Notes under the pieces: model-generated
What the model was told of the DNA's origin: nothing
What the model saw: the letters and a program-made list of their open reading frames with translations, nothing else
Database searches by the model: none
Program-made: the position numbers and the translations under genes
Shown here: piece after piece, positions 1-7,888 of the stretch
How the letters are laid out: each line of letters starts with the position of its first letter
Position numbering within the stretch: the first letter of the stretch is position 1
Origin: Cohnella sp. OV330
GTDB taxonomy: Bacteria > Bacillota > Bacilli > Paenibacillales > Paenibacillaceae
DNA length: 64,000 nt
Direction: 5' to 3'
NCBI RefSeq assembly: GCF_900112065.1
Contig: NZ_FOKE01000012.1
Location: 150,966 to 214,965, forward strand

Positions 1-267
1 CGCCTCCGCTTTAGCCGAATCGCCATCCGCGAACAGCTTGGCGCTCATGAGGCCCGCCAGATAATCGACGTCCTGCATGCCGGACGAGATTTCGTCCTGA
101 ATTTTCCTGTCCGCAGCCTGCACGCTCTCCCTTGCGGCGCCTTGAATCTGTGACTTGATCTCGCCCGCCGCGCTGCGGTAGGAAAAGAAGCCGATCGCCG
201 AGCTCGGCAGCAGCAGGATTAGAAGCAGTACGATCGCCAGACGATTTTTGACGGAAAGATTCATCAT
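1..267 (-). CDS. Methyl-accepting chemotaxis protein, N-terminal fragment cut by the window edge
   Basis: Translating the minus strand from 267 gives MMNLSVKNRLAIVLLL and onward: a short basic start, one hydrophobic transmembrane segment rich in Leu/Ile/Val, then the beginning of an extracytoplasmic region. This is the usual N-terminus of a membrane chemoreceptor. The ATG at 267 overlaps the stop codon of the upstream CheY-like gene (ATGA), and a second ATG follows at 264. The signalling domain lies outside the window. The family call rests on the membrane segment, the helical start of a sensor domain and the adjacent chemotaxis genes. Another membrane sensor, such as a histidine kinase, is possible. 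Confidence 0.6.
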   Translation of the reverse strand, partial: MMNLSVKNRLAIVLLLILLLPSSAIGFFSYRSAAGEIKSQIQGAARESVQAADRKIQDEISSGMQDVDYLAGLMSAKLFADGDSAKAEA

Positions 268-644
268 GAGACCGGCCTCCCTTCCGCTTTGAGCAGCTTG
301 TTGACCGACTCGATGACGCGATCCTCCTGGAACGGCTTGACGATGAAGTCCTTCGCGCCGGCCTGAATGGCCTGGATGATCATGCCCTGCTGGCCCATCG
401 CCGAGCACATGATGATCCTCGCGTCCGAATGGTTCGCCCTGATCGATCGAACCGCTTCGATCCCTTCCATGACCGGCATCGTGATGTCCATCGTCACGAG
501 ATCCGGCTTCAGCATGGCGTATTTCTCCACCGCGACCGCGCCGTTCTCCGCTTCGCCGACGACCTCGTGCCCGCTCTTTAACAAAATCGATTTGAGCATC
601 ATCCGCATGAACGCCGCATCGTCTACGACCAATATCGTTGCCAT
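264..644 (-). CDS. CheY-like single-domain response regulator
   Basis: This 126-residue protein is a stand-alone receiver domain. It shows the acidic pair D8-D9, the phospho-acceptor D53 (TMDITMP), S81 at the switch Thr/Ser position and K103 (IVKPF). There is no output domain, so it probably acts by binding a motor or kinase component, like CheY. It sits 4 bp downstream of a CheX-like phosphatase gene and overlaps the following receptor gene, so the three are probably co-transcribed. Such orphan CheY-CheX-MCP sets are common in Paenibacillaceae. The general call is secure, but the exact partner is not visible here. Confidence 0.92.
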   Translation of the reverse strand: MATILVVDDAAFMRMMLKSILLKSGHEVVGEAENGAVAVEKYAMLKPDLVTMDITMPVMEGIEAVRSIRANHSDARIIMCSAMGQQGMIIQAIQAGAKDFIVKPFQEDRVIESVNKLLKAEGRPVS

Positions 645-648
645 GGCG

Positions 649-1146
649 TCACACCTTCCCTTCGGTATCTCTGGATATGATGAAATGAAGTTCTCCCGCG
701 CGCTCGAACGCGACCGACATCTTGACGACGTTTTTTAATCCGAAAAAATGCATGCGGCCGGTGATGACGGTGGGCGGCGTGATGTCGATCCTATAGCCTC
801 TGCCGGAAACGAGCGTCGCTGCCTGTCCCGTGACCATATTGGCCAGCTCCCCGACGAATGAATGCAGCATATCCCCCTCGAGCAGCATGCCGAACATCGA
901 TTCCCCGAGCCTGCCGAACACGTCGCCCTCGCCCAAGATGACGATGCGTCCGTACATGTCCCCCGTAACGCCGATTAGAACGCCCCATTCATCCTGCCAT
1001 TCTTCATCCTCCGAGCGAGGGTCCATTACGCCGAGGGACAGCGGAACGACCTGGCGCAGCGCCTGCAAAATATCCTGCAGCAGCTCGTCCGACCGTTCGC
1101 TCTTCCCGTCCCTCTCGATTGCCGACGTGTTCGCGTCTATGTTCAT
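649..1146 (-). CDS. CheX-like CheY-P phosphatase / chemotaxis protein
   Basis: This 165-residue protein carries the CheC/CheX-family signature HSFVGELANMVTGQAA, with the catalytic Glu and Asn at about E100 and N103. The later TPPTVITG stretch is also typical of CheX. Members dephosphorylate CheY-P and so terminate the chemotaxis signal. The gene is immediately upstream of a single-domain CheY gene, its likely substrate, and upstream of a receptor gene. The first 20 residues are hydrophilic and not conserved. The start at 1146 is preceded by an AGGAGGCC ribosome site. CheX is preferred to CheC because there is only one E-x2-N motif. Confidence 0.85.
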   Translation of the reverse strand: MNIDANTSAIERDGKSERSDELLQDILQALRQVVPLSLGVMDPRSEDEEWQDEWGVLIGVTGDMYGRIVILGEGDVFGRLGESMFGMLLEGDMLHSFVGELANMVTGQAATLVSGRGYRIDITPPTVITGRMHFFGLKNVVKMSVAFERAGELHFIISRDTEGKV

Positions 1147-1310
1147 GATGGCCTCCTGACCGGTTATTTCGAACTACATTAATCATAAAGTCCCACCTTT
1201 TGCCTGTAACCGAAAATCCATTGCGCGGTTCCGCAAATATTCGCGGTCTATAGCAAGTTTTTTTGCGGGCACGCGCAACGGAGCGGCAGAAGATACGCAT
1301 TTAATCCAAC

Positions 1311-1347
1311 GAAAAAGGCCGACGCCCTGAAAAATCCGGCGCCGACC
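1311..1347 (-). terminator. Intrinsic terminator after sbnB
   Basis: On the minus strand a 10-bp stem (GGTCGGCGCC with GGCGTCGGCC, two G-U pairs) is followed by TTTTT. It lies 25 bp beyond the sbnB stop and ends the three-gene diaminopropionate unit. Confidence 0.75.
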
Positions 1348-1371
1348 ACCCTGTCTTAGGACCTATTCTGT

Positions 1372-2343
1372 TTAATCCTCATCCAGCGGAATTCCGATCC
1401 CGCGCTCCGCCGCGCGCCTCGCGTAATCGCCCGCGATCGCGATATCGAAGACGCCCAATCCCATCGGATTGAAGAAGACCGGCATGCCTGCCGGAATGGC
1501 GAGCAGCGCATCCCTTGTTACCACGTCCGCGAGCGTGCGCGCATCCGCCTCGCCAAGTCCGCATGCTGCGTGGAGCCGCTCGATATCCGTGTTTTCCCGG
1601 CACACCTCGGACCAGTCGTCCACGACCGGCATCGCCTTCCCGAACACGCTGCCGGGCTCGTAATCGCGCAGCGAGACGTTGAGCAGCAGCGCGCCGGGCG
1701 GCGGCGTCTCGTCGACGTATCGCTCCGCGGCAACGGTGCACGTGGCGAATACGTTCGATGCGCCGTAAACTTCGCGCCAATCGTCCGCGACGTCGACGAC
1801 GCCTCGCAGGCTAACGGGAATCGTCTCCGGATCGATCGGCCGCAGATCGAAAAGCGCCGCACGCTTCAGCCGATCGCCGAGCAGCGCCGCGCACATGTCG
1901 AGATGAAGGCGCCCGATCGGACCCCAGCCGACGATGCCGAGCCGCACTTCCTCAAGCTGCCGCGCCTCCAGATACGCCTGCAGCATAAGGCCGCTGACCG
2001 CGGCCGCGCGCAGGCCGTTCAGCAGCGCGCTCCGGATGAAGGCGAAAGGGATGCCCGTCCGCGCGTCGTTGAGCACGATCGCGTTGCTCGCGCGCGGCAG
2101 GCCTCGAAGGATGTTGCCGGGGAATCCCGCCACCCACTTGATGCCGGCCAGGTCGAACGGCCCGCCGACGTAGGCCGGCATCGCGATGATGCGGTTGCGC
2201 ATGTCCCCGTAGCGCAAATACGTTTTGACCGGACTTACGCACGCGCCGAGGTCCCGTTCGCGAACGACCGCCTCGACGATGCCGATCAACCGGCGCCAAT
2301 CGATGCCGAGCGTGCGGATATGCCCGTCGTGCAAATAGATCAT
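1372..2343 (-). CDS. sbnB: N-(1-amino-1-carboxy-2-ethyl)-glutamate dehydrogenase, SbnB family
   Basis: This 323-residue protein belongs to the ornithine cyclodeaminase/mu-crystallin fold. A Rossmann dinucleotide loop (GIVGWGPIG, about residues 136-144) and a catalytic-type Lys (GIKWVAGFP, about K69) are visible. SbnB-type enzymes oxidatively release L-2,3-diaminopropionate and 2-oxoglutarate from the SbnA product, using NAD+. The reading frame is open further upstream, but ATG 2343 overlaps the stop of sbnA (ATGA) and follows an AGGTGG site, so the shorter start is chosen. The pairing with sbnA distinguishes it from a true ornithine cyclodeaminase. No siderophore synthetase or NRPS lies within the window. 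Confidence 0.88.
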   Translation of the reverse strand: MIYLHDGHIRTLGIDWRRLIGIVEAVVRERDLGACVSPVKTYLRYGDMRNRIIAMPAYVGGPFDLAGIKWVAGFPGNILRGLPRASNAIVLNDARTGIPFAFIRSALLNGLRAAAVSGLMLQAYLEARQLEEVRLGIVGWGPIGRLHLDMCAALLGDRLKRAALFDLRPIDPETIPVSLRGVVDVADDWREVYGASNVFATCTVAAERYVDETPPPGALLLNVSLRDYEPGSVFGKAMPVVDDWSEVCRENTDIERLHAACGLGEADARTLADVVTRDALLAIPAGMPVFFNPMGLGVFDIAIAGDYARRAAERGIGIPLDED

Positions 2344-3362
2344 CGGCCGCCACCTTCGTTCTCCGTCCGGGCGGAAGTCCCCGGCTCCGATTCCGGCCCG
2401 GTCACCGGCTCCAGGCCGAGCTCCCGACGAACCCATTCGTCGTCGTATACCGTGTCCATGTACCGCTCGCCCCGGTCCGGCAAGATCGCGACGCAAACAG
2501 CGCCGGCGGGTATGTCTCGGCGCATCCGGCCGATCGCCGCGACGACGCCCCCCGCAGACGCCCCGGCGAGTATGGCTTCGCGCCGCACGAGCGCCCGGCA
2601 CCCCCGTACGCACTCGGCGTCCGATACGCGCACGACGAGGTCCGCCAGCGACTCCTCGTGCAGGCCCGGCAACTGCGCGGCGCCGAGCCCGGGAAATCTC
2701 CGCTTGCCTTCGGACCCGCCGAACAGCGCGCTGCCCTCGGCGTCGACGGCCACGATCTTCGTCGGCCATTCGCGGCTGCGGATATAATCGCGGCAGCCGC
2801 GGATCGTGCCGCACGAGCTCACGCCGCAGAACAAATAATCGACCGCTCCCAGCCGCTCCCCGATCTCGCGCATCGTCGTCTCCGCATGCGCCAGCGCGTT
2901 ATCCGGGTTGCCGTATTGATTGGTCCAATAAGCCCCCGGAATCTCGCTTACCAATTCCTGCACCCGCCGAATGCGCGCAGGCAGGTATTCGCCCGTGCGC
3001 GCGTCCGGCTCGGTCACGAGCTCGATCTCGCCGCCGAAGCTCCGGATGATCTGCAGATGCCGCCGCGTCGTCCGGGGATCCGCCACGCAGATGAACCGAA
3101 GTCCAAGATAAGCGCACAGCTGCGCGAGGCTGATGCCGAGATTGCCGGAGCTGGACTCGACGATCACGCTGCCTTCGGACACCTCGCCGCGCCCGATCGC
3201 TTCGCGCAGCATATGCAGGGCCGGGCGGTCTTTGGCGCTGCCCCCGGGATTCATCCACTCCAGCTTGCCGTGCACCTCGAACGGTTCGCCGGCGTACAGC
3301 CGTCCGAGCCGAATCAGCGGCGTGCGCCCGATCGCTTCCGCAATGCCTCCTTCGAGCCTCAT
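2340..3362 (-). CDS. sbnA: N-(2-amino-2-carboxyethyl)-L-glutamate synthase, SbnA family
   Basis: This 340-residue PLP enzyme is related to cysteine synthase. The PLP-binding Lys lies in GGSAKDRPA (K44), and the substrate loop is SSSGNLG (about residues 70-76). ILPDRGERYMDTVYDDEWV near the C-terminus matches the SbnA subgroup. SbnA condenses O-phospho-L-serine with L-glutamate, and SbnB completes L-2,3-diaminopropionate. The frame is open to 3431, which would overlap the upstream gene by 56 bp. The start at 3362 (MRLEGG) is preferred because it aligns with family N-termini and follows the upstream stop by 13 bp. The gene overlaps sbnB by 4 bp, so translation is probably coupled. Confidence 0.9.
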   Translation of the reverse strand: MRLEGGIAEAIGRTPLIRLGRLYAGEPFEVHGKLEWMNPGGSAKDRPALHMLREAIGRGEVSEGSVIVESSSGNLGISLAQLCAYLGLRFICVADPRTTRRHLQIIRSFGGEIELVTEPDARTGEYLPARIRRVQELVSEIPGAYWTNQYGNPDNALAHAETTMREIGERLGAVDYLFCGVSSCGTIRGCRDYIRSREWPTKIVAVDAEGSALFGGSEGKRRFPGLGAAQLPGLHEESLADLVVRVSDAECVRGCRALVRREAILAGASAGGVVAAIGRMRRDIPAGAVCVAILPDRGERYMDTVYDDEWVRRELGLEPVTGPESEPGTSARTENEGGGR

Positions 3363-3375
3363 GCGACCCCGACCT

Positions 3376-4590
3376 TTACGTATAAAATATTTTTTTGTTT
3401 TTGACGGCGCCGCGGCTTTGCTCGTCGTCATATCCGGCTTCGGCGACGACCTCGATGCCGGCCAGCATCCCGCCGCGGATCATGGCGCCGATCTCCGGAA
3501 TGCGGTCCTGCAGCTCCGCGCGCACCCGGTCGAGCAGCGCTTGGTCTGCATTCGATGCCCCGTGCAGATGGACGCGCAAGGCGTTGCCCGCCACGTTGAC
3601 GCGGACGCCCGCGTCGCGGATGTGCCGGTAAACCGCGTTTTCGATATCGTAAATGCTGATTTTTTCCCCGTGCTTAAGGTCAGGGCCGATGCGCTTCACG
3701 ATGCTGTGAAAGCTCTGCCTGCGCACGCCGTCCGCGAAGATCGGCCGCAGGTCGCGGACGACGTCGTACGTGACGTAGCGAAGCGCCGGAAAAGCCTCTC
3801 GGACGGCCGACGTGAGCACGAGCACCTGCTCGCCTGCCGGCAGCTGCTCATACGCTTCGCCGAGCGCCTCTGCGCCGACCCCTTCCGCCTCGAGTCCTTC
3901 GGTCAGCAAGTACCGTCCGTACCGATTGTCGTAATAAGCGATGGTGCCGATCTCGATCGAGCCGTACGTGTCGGCGATCGCGTCCGGCCCGATGCCGAGT
4001 CTGCCGGCAGCGTGCCGTATCCAGCCGGGCGCCGCGATCTCTCCCACCAGGATGACTTGCCGTATGCCAAAGGATTGCGGATCGTCCGCCGCGAGCAGGA
4101 TCCGGTCCAGAATCGAAGGCATCGTGTAGAGCACCTCGGGACGGATGCGCTCCAACTGCTCGACGTGCCGCTCGATCGGCTCCCGGTACGACAGCGTATC
4201 GACCGCCATGCCCAGGCTTCGGAAGACGCTCGAGGCCGTCGCTTCCGCATGTCCCGTCCCCATGTCCGATGCCGCGGTCCGATAGCCGCGGTCTCCGAGA
4301 ATGTCGCGGAAGACGTCCTGCTTGATGCGCAAATATTCCGCTTCGTCCCGCTCGGTATAGTAGATCGTCTTGCGCAGCCCGGAGCTCGTACCCGAGGTTC
4401 GATAGCAGTATAGATCGCTGCGGAGCGCGAGCGGATTGTCTCCCGTATAATAAAAAGCCTCCAGCACGGAAGCTGTGATCAGGGGCAACGGCTCCGGCGG
4501 CGCCGCATCCCAGCCCGGGAGTCCGCGGTACCAAGGAAATCGCTGCGCCGTCCGCTCGGCGAGCGCCTTTCGGCCCGTAGGCTCGGACAT
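3376..4590 (-). CDS. PaaK/CapK-like adenylate-forming enzyme (CoF synthetase / phenylacetate-CoA ligase family)
   Basis: This 404-residue protein has the phosphate-binding motif SGTSSG (about residues 66-71) and a DTYGSIEIGTIAYYD stretch resembling the acid-substrate and adenosine motifs of PaaK-type ligases. The C-terminal third resembles the mobile domain of that group. Such enzymes activate carboxylates as acyl-adenylates. The gene is first in a unit with sbnA and sbnB, with 13 bp to sbnA, so a role in activating diaminopropionate or a partner acid is plausible but inferred. ATG 4590 (MSEPTG) has an AAGGAG site 8 bp upstream. Substrate and acceptor are unknown. Confidence 0.7.
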   Translation of the reverse strand: MSEPTGRKALAERTAQRFPWYRGLPGWDAAPPEPLPLITASVLEAFYYTGDNPLALRSDLYCYRTSGTSSGLRKTIYYTERDEAEYLRIKQDVFRDILGDRGYRTAASDMGTGHAEATASSVFRSLGMAVDTLSYREPIERHVEQLERIRPEVLYTMPSILDRILLAADDPQSFGIRQVILVGEIAAPGWIRHAAGRLGIGPDAIADTYGSIEIGTIAYYDNRYGRYLLTEGLEAEGVGAEALGEAYEQLPAGEQVLVLTSAVREAFPALRYVTYDVVRDLRPIFADGVRRQSFHSIVKRIGPDLKHGEKISIYDIENAVYRHIRDAGVRVNVAGNALRVHLHGASNADQALLDRVRAELQDRIPEIGAMIRGGMLAGIEVVAEAGYDDEQSRGAVKNKKIFYT

Positions 4591-4773
4591 TCGATCCACT
4601 CCTTGCCCGTCGAGGTCGAAGCCTAATCCGGGTTGCTATCACCATATGTCGATCGGAGGTCCGACGTTCGAGGAACGCGTAGAATGCTGTGGCATTGGGC
4701 CGCGCAGGATAATCGCAAACGCCTTTTCTCGTTCGTATGATGATAAGAGCCAATTGCGGGAGGGTGATGCGCC

Positions 4774-5562
4774 GTGATAGATCGTTTGAAGCAGACCGTA
4801 TCCAGCAAGCTGATCAAGACGGAGCTGCTTCGCGGCGGCAAACTGGGAAAACACGTGCCGCTCACCGTGCCGTTCACTCGGGATCGGCTGCGGAGCATGT
4901 TGGGGAAGCGCGGGATGGTCTACGTGAAGCCCGACTCGGGGTCGCAGGGCATAGGCATCATGCGCGTCGAACGGACGCCGAATAGCCTATATCGTTATCA
5001 GATCGGCACCGAACGGCATGAATTCGGCTCTTATGAGGAGATGTACAGGTCCATGAGGCGCTGGACGATTCAGAGACGCCACTTGATTCAACAGGGCGTA
5101 CGCGTGCTGAGGCACGAAGGCCGGCCTTTCGACTTTCGAATCATGACGCAGAAAAACGCGGCGGGCCGTTGGATCGACACCGGCATCGCGGGCCGCGTCG
5201 CGCATCCGGGCAAGATCGTCTCGAACGGCAGCCAGGGCGGCACGATTTACGAAGCCGGGCGGCTGCTCCGGCCCGCCGCGGGCCGCACGGGGACAGCCCG
5301 AATAATCGGTCGCATGCGAAGGCTGGCGCTGCTGGCTGCGGGGCGCTTCGGACGCGAATACCCGGCCATGAACGAGCTCGGCATCGACATCGCCGTCGAC
5401 CGCAGGCTGAAGCCCTGGATTCTGGAGGTCAATACCCGCCCGGACCCTTGCCCCTTCGCCAAGCTAGAAGACAGGACGGCGATACGCAGGATCGTGCGCT
5501 ACGGCCGCAGGTATGGAAGGCGATATTGCTTGAGGTGCGGGAAAGCTAAATCGGGAACGTAA
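4774..5562 (+). CDS. YheC/YheD-family ATP-grasp protein (spore coat-associated)
   Basis: This 262-residue protein shows ATP-grasp features in order: VYVKPDSGSQGIGIM (nucleotide-binding strand), DFRIMTQ, and the metal/ATP site MNELGIDIAVD followed by WILEVNTRPDPCPF. Bacillus YheC and YheD are spore-coat-associated members of this family, and their ligase substrates are undefined. It is shorter than the roughly 360-450 residues of YheC/D, lacking most of the N-terminal region. A GTG start at 4774 follows GGAGGG at about 10 bp. It is divergent from the adenylating-enzyme gene across a 183-bp region. The spore role is inferred from family membership. Confidence 0.8.
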   Translation: MIDRLKQTVSSKLIKTELLRGGKLGKHVPLTVPFTRDRLRSMLGKRGMVYVKPDSGSQGIGIMRVERTPNSLYRYQIGTERHEFGSYEEMYRSMRRWTIQRRHLIQQGVRVLRHEGRPFDFRIMTQKNAAGRWIDTGIAGRVAHPGKIVSNGSQGGTIYEAGRLLRPAAGRTGTARIIGRMRRLALLAAGRFGREYPAMNELGIDIAVDRRLKPWILEVNTRPDPCPFAKLEDRTAIRRIVRYGRRYGRRYCLRCGKAKSGT

Positions 5563-5581
5563 CAGCTAAAACCAGCGTCGT

Positions 5582-5616
5582 CCTCTGCGGCCTGGGCTCG
5601 GCTTAGCGCCGCAGAG
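5582..5616. terminator. Inverted repeat between convergent genes, possible bidirectional terminator
   Basis: CTCTGCGGC and GCCGCAGAG form a perfect 9-bp stem between the YheC/D-like gene (+) and the Rpn-like gene (-). The U-tract is poor on both sides, so function is uncertain. Confidence 0.4.
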
Positions 5617-5626
5617 AACCTGAAAT

Positions 5627-6664
5627 CTATCTCAATCGCTCGCGAAGCTTCTGCAGCTTTTCTCTAGAAAAACCGGTAGCCTCGCCGATGACCTCAAGGT
5701 CAAGACCCAGCCTGAGCATGCGAGACGCCGCTTGCTCAAGTCCCTGTTCCAGACCTTGCTCTAAACCTTTCTCAAGACCTTGTTCAAGACCTTGCTCAAG
5801 ACCTTGCTCAAGACCTTGTTCAAGACCTTTTCTCAAGCCTTGCTCGCGTCCTTCTTCCAAACCGCTGTTCCGGATTGCCTCCAGATTCTGCTGCAGTCCC
5901 ATGGTCCCGTCTCCCCTCTCGTTAAAATGACGAATCAATTCGTCGAACGCTTCGCGCGGCTCCGGCAACTGCTTGGCGACCATATTCGCCAGCCAGTTCA
6001 GAAATTGGTTTTTTAATTCTTCGGGCATCGCCCGCACCGTGCCCATCAGCTTCGCTAGCCGATCGTGCAGCTGCTGCCGGTCCGCCGTCTGATCGAGCAA
6101 GAACACGGCGCCAATCGTATTCGACAGCTCCAGCAGTTCTTTCTCGGTATATCGCTCCACGTCGATCAGCACATATTCGAAGTCCAATAGCTCCTCGCCA
6201 AAGGCATCCTGTCCCTCCATCAACGCGCGAAACTGCTTCGGCGCCGTCCAGGGACGCTGGCCGTTGTACAGCACGATCGGCACGATCGCGGGGAGCCCGA
6301 AGCGGCCGCCATCCGCAGCCGGCCGGTTGCGGAGCAGATAACGCCAGATCTCCACCTGGTACTGAAGCAGCCGGTACGGCATGGCCATATCCACGGTTGA
6401 CTGAAGCTCCAGCAGCAGGTAGAAAATAATCTCCCTGCCCTTCATACGGAGCCGATACACCAAATCCGCTTCTCTCCGGCCGAAATCCGGCAAAACGAAC
6501 GAGTGATCGATCGCTTCCAAATCGGACTCGTCGAGCTGATCCGCCCATTCGCGGGCCACGAACGAGCGGATCAGCTCGACGAACAGCTTTTTGCTCGATA
6601 ACAGGTAACGGTAAGAGGTATCGTGCGGAAAGGAGAGGCCCGCGTTCTTCTCCCCGCCGCTCAT
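5627..6664 (-). CDS. Rpn-family PD-(D/E)XK nuclease / transposase_31-like protein with GLEQ repeats
   Basis: This 345-residue protein starts with PHDTSYRYLLSSKKLFVELI, the typical beginning of Rpn (recombination-promoting nuclease) and transposase_31 proteins. A PD-(D/E)XK core is visible: ADLVYRL (D67) and LLLELQST (E86-x-Q88). After about residue 260 come roughly ten GLEQ/GLEK repeats, followed by a short helical tail with ATGFSREKLQKLRERL, common in this family. The repeats come from a 12-bp tandem repeat and may vary in copy number. These are RecA-independent DNA nucleases promoting genetic exchange. The gene stands alone. Confidence 0.82.
   Translation of the reverse strand: MSGGEKNAGLSFPHDTSYRYLLSSKKLFVELIRSFVAREWADQLDESDLEAIDHSFVLPDFGRREADLVYRLRMKGREIIFYLLLELQSTVDMAMPYRLLQYQVEIWRYLLRNRPAADGGRFGLPAIVPIVLYNGQRPWTAPKQFRALMEGQDAFGEELLDFEYVLIDVERYTEKELLELSNTIGAVFLLDQTADRQQLHDRLAKLMGTVRAMPEELKNQFLNWLANMVAKQLPEPREAFDELIRHFNERGDGTMGLQQNLEAIRNSGLEEGREQGLRKGLEQGLEQGLEQGLEQGLEKGLEQGLEQGLEQAASRMLRLGLDLEVIGEATGFSREKLQKLRERLR
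5736..5850 (-). repeat. 12-bp tandem repeats encoding GLEQ units
   Basis: Roughly nine tandem copies of a unit close to CAAGACCTTGCT (+ strand) lie inside the Rpn-like gene. Each encodes four residues, so gain or loss of a copy keeps the frame. Confidence 0.9.
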
Positions 6665-6762
6665 ACCCGTTCGCCCGCTATAATAACTCCATTATAATGC
6701 ACGGCTCTCCGCCGCAAAAGCATGCTCATGCTCACCTTGGTCCCCCTCCGCCCCGGAAAAGC

Positions 6763-6845
6763 AAAAACCCCGACCAAGCCGTCGTGGACGACCGTCGGGG
6801 TGTGCTTCACCGCTAACGTATTGCTCTTATTAAACCACATCCGCA
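6763..6845 (-). repeat. Conserved terminator-linked element, copy 1
   Basis: Read on the minus strand, this contains GGTTTAAT, then the block AGCGGTGAAGCACA, then a terminator hairpin (CCCCGAC...GTCGGGG) and TTTTT. A second copy lies at 46722-46808. The shared block upstream of the hairpin (14 of 14 bases) exceeds what two unrelated terminators would share. GGTGAAGCACACC can form a small stem that competes with the terminator. It lies between the aldo/keto reductase stop (6874) and the Rpn gene. It may be a small RNA, an attenuator or a mobile terminator repeat. Confidence 0.6.
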
Positions 6846-6873
6846 GCGAAAAGGGAATACATGTTCGTGAAGT

Positions 6874-7773
6874 TTATTCCAATCCGATCCAATCGGCCTC
6901 GGCGACCGAGCGCCAACGCTCGCGGATCGCCTCGTACTCAGCCGCCGGCAGCGCGCCTTGAGCCAGCAGCCTGGCGTTGGTCGTCCAGCGGTCCGGGTTC
7001 GCGGTGCCGACGATCGCCGAGTGTACGCCGGGCGTCGACAGCGTGAAGCGCAGCGCCTTGCCGACCGATTCTTCCAAGTCGCCTTGCAGGAAGTCGTATT
7101 TCAGCTTTTGCAGCCGCTGCCAGTACGGGTACTCATAGGCCTTCGGATCCGGCGCTTGCGCATACCGCCACGCCACGTTCGCGACGGGGCGCTTAATGAC
7201 GACGCCCATGTCCCGCTCGGCCGCTTCCTTTAAGGTGAGGTCCGCAGCTTCCTGGTCCGCGATGTTCAAAGAGGTCATGAGCGAATCGAACGCTCCAGTG
7301 CGTACGGCGTACAGCGCGTTCGCGTGATCGCCGCTGTAGCCGATGAACCGCGTCTTGCCTTGCTCCTTGGCCCGCTTCAGCACGTCGATCACGTCGCCCT
7401 GCCTCAGCACCTCCTCGGAGCAGCTGTGGAGATGGATCACGTCGACATAGTCCGTCTTCAGCCGTTCGAGGCTGCGGTCGATGCTCTGCGCCAGCATGCG
7501 GGGATCCCAGTCCGGCAGATCAAGGCCGGCGGCATGCCCGCATTTGGTGAACAGGAAATAATCGCCCCGCCTGTCCGCGACGGCACGGCCGATGAGTTCT
7601 TCGCTGTTTTTATAGCACTCCGCCGTATCGATCAGGTTGAGCCCCGCGTCCAGCGCGCTGCCGAGCAGCCTGTCCACGTCCCGCTGATCGGAGCCGCCGA
7701 ACCCGATCTCCGCGCCGCCGAATCCAAGTACGCTTACTTGCATGCCCGTCTTGCCGTACGATCTTCTCTCCAT
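6874..7773 (-). CDS. Aldo/keto reductase
   Basis: This 299-residue TIM-barrel oxidoreductase shows the catalytic tetrad: D49 and Y54 (NLIDTAECYKN), K77 (FLFTKCGH) and H116 (VIHLHSC). The C-terminal HSAIVGTANPDRW stretch is the usual NADPH-binding region. Members reduce carbonyls with NAD(P)H in the cytoplasm. The start at 7773 has an AGAGG site. It is monocistronic, followed by the repeated terminator element. The substrate cannot be inferred. Confidence 0.92.
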   Translation of the reverse strand: MERRSYGKTGMQVSVLGFGGAEIGFGGSDQRDVDRLLGSALDAGLNLIDTAECYKNSEELIGRAVADRRGDYFLFTKCGHAAGLDLPDWDPRMLAQSIDRSLERLKTDYVDVIHLHSCSEEVLRQGDVIDVLKRAKEQGKTRFIGYSGDHANALYAVRTGAFDSLMTSLNIADQEAADLTLKEAAERDMGVVIKRPVANVAWRYAQAPDPKAYEYPYWQRLQKLKYDFLQGDLEESVGKALRFTLSTPGVHSAIVGTANPDRWTTNARLLAQGALPAAEYEAIRERWRSVAEADWIGLE

Positions 7774-7844
7774 GACATTCGCCTCTTTCCATAGAATCTA
7801 TTATCAGTTTACCCAATCATGCGCGCATGTCCCGATACGGCAAA

Positions 7845-7866
7845 GAGCGGGGCCTCGGCCCCGCTC
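7845..7866 (-). terminator. GC-rich hairpin downstream of the cell-wall hydrolase gene
   Basis: GAGCGGGGCC-GA-GGCCCCGCTC is a perfect stem, followed on the minus strand by a short CTTTG tract. It lies 22 bp past the stop at 7889. Confidence 0.6.
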
Positions 7867-7888
7867 CCACTCGACCCACATTCGATCG

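Noticed and set aside
2344-2814. Upstream extension of the sbnB frame to 480 residues
   Set aside because: It runs antiparallel in register with sbnA coding sequence, is Arg-rich shadow coding, and the ATGA overlap plus ribosome site supports the start at 2343.
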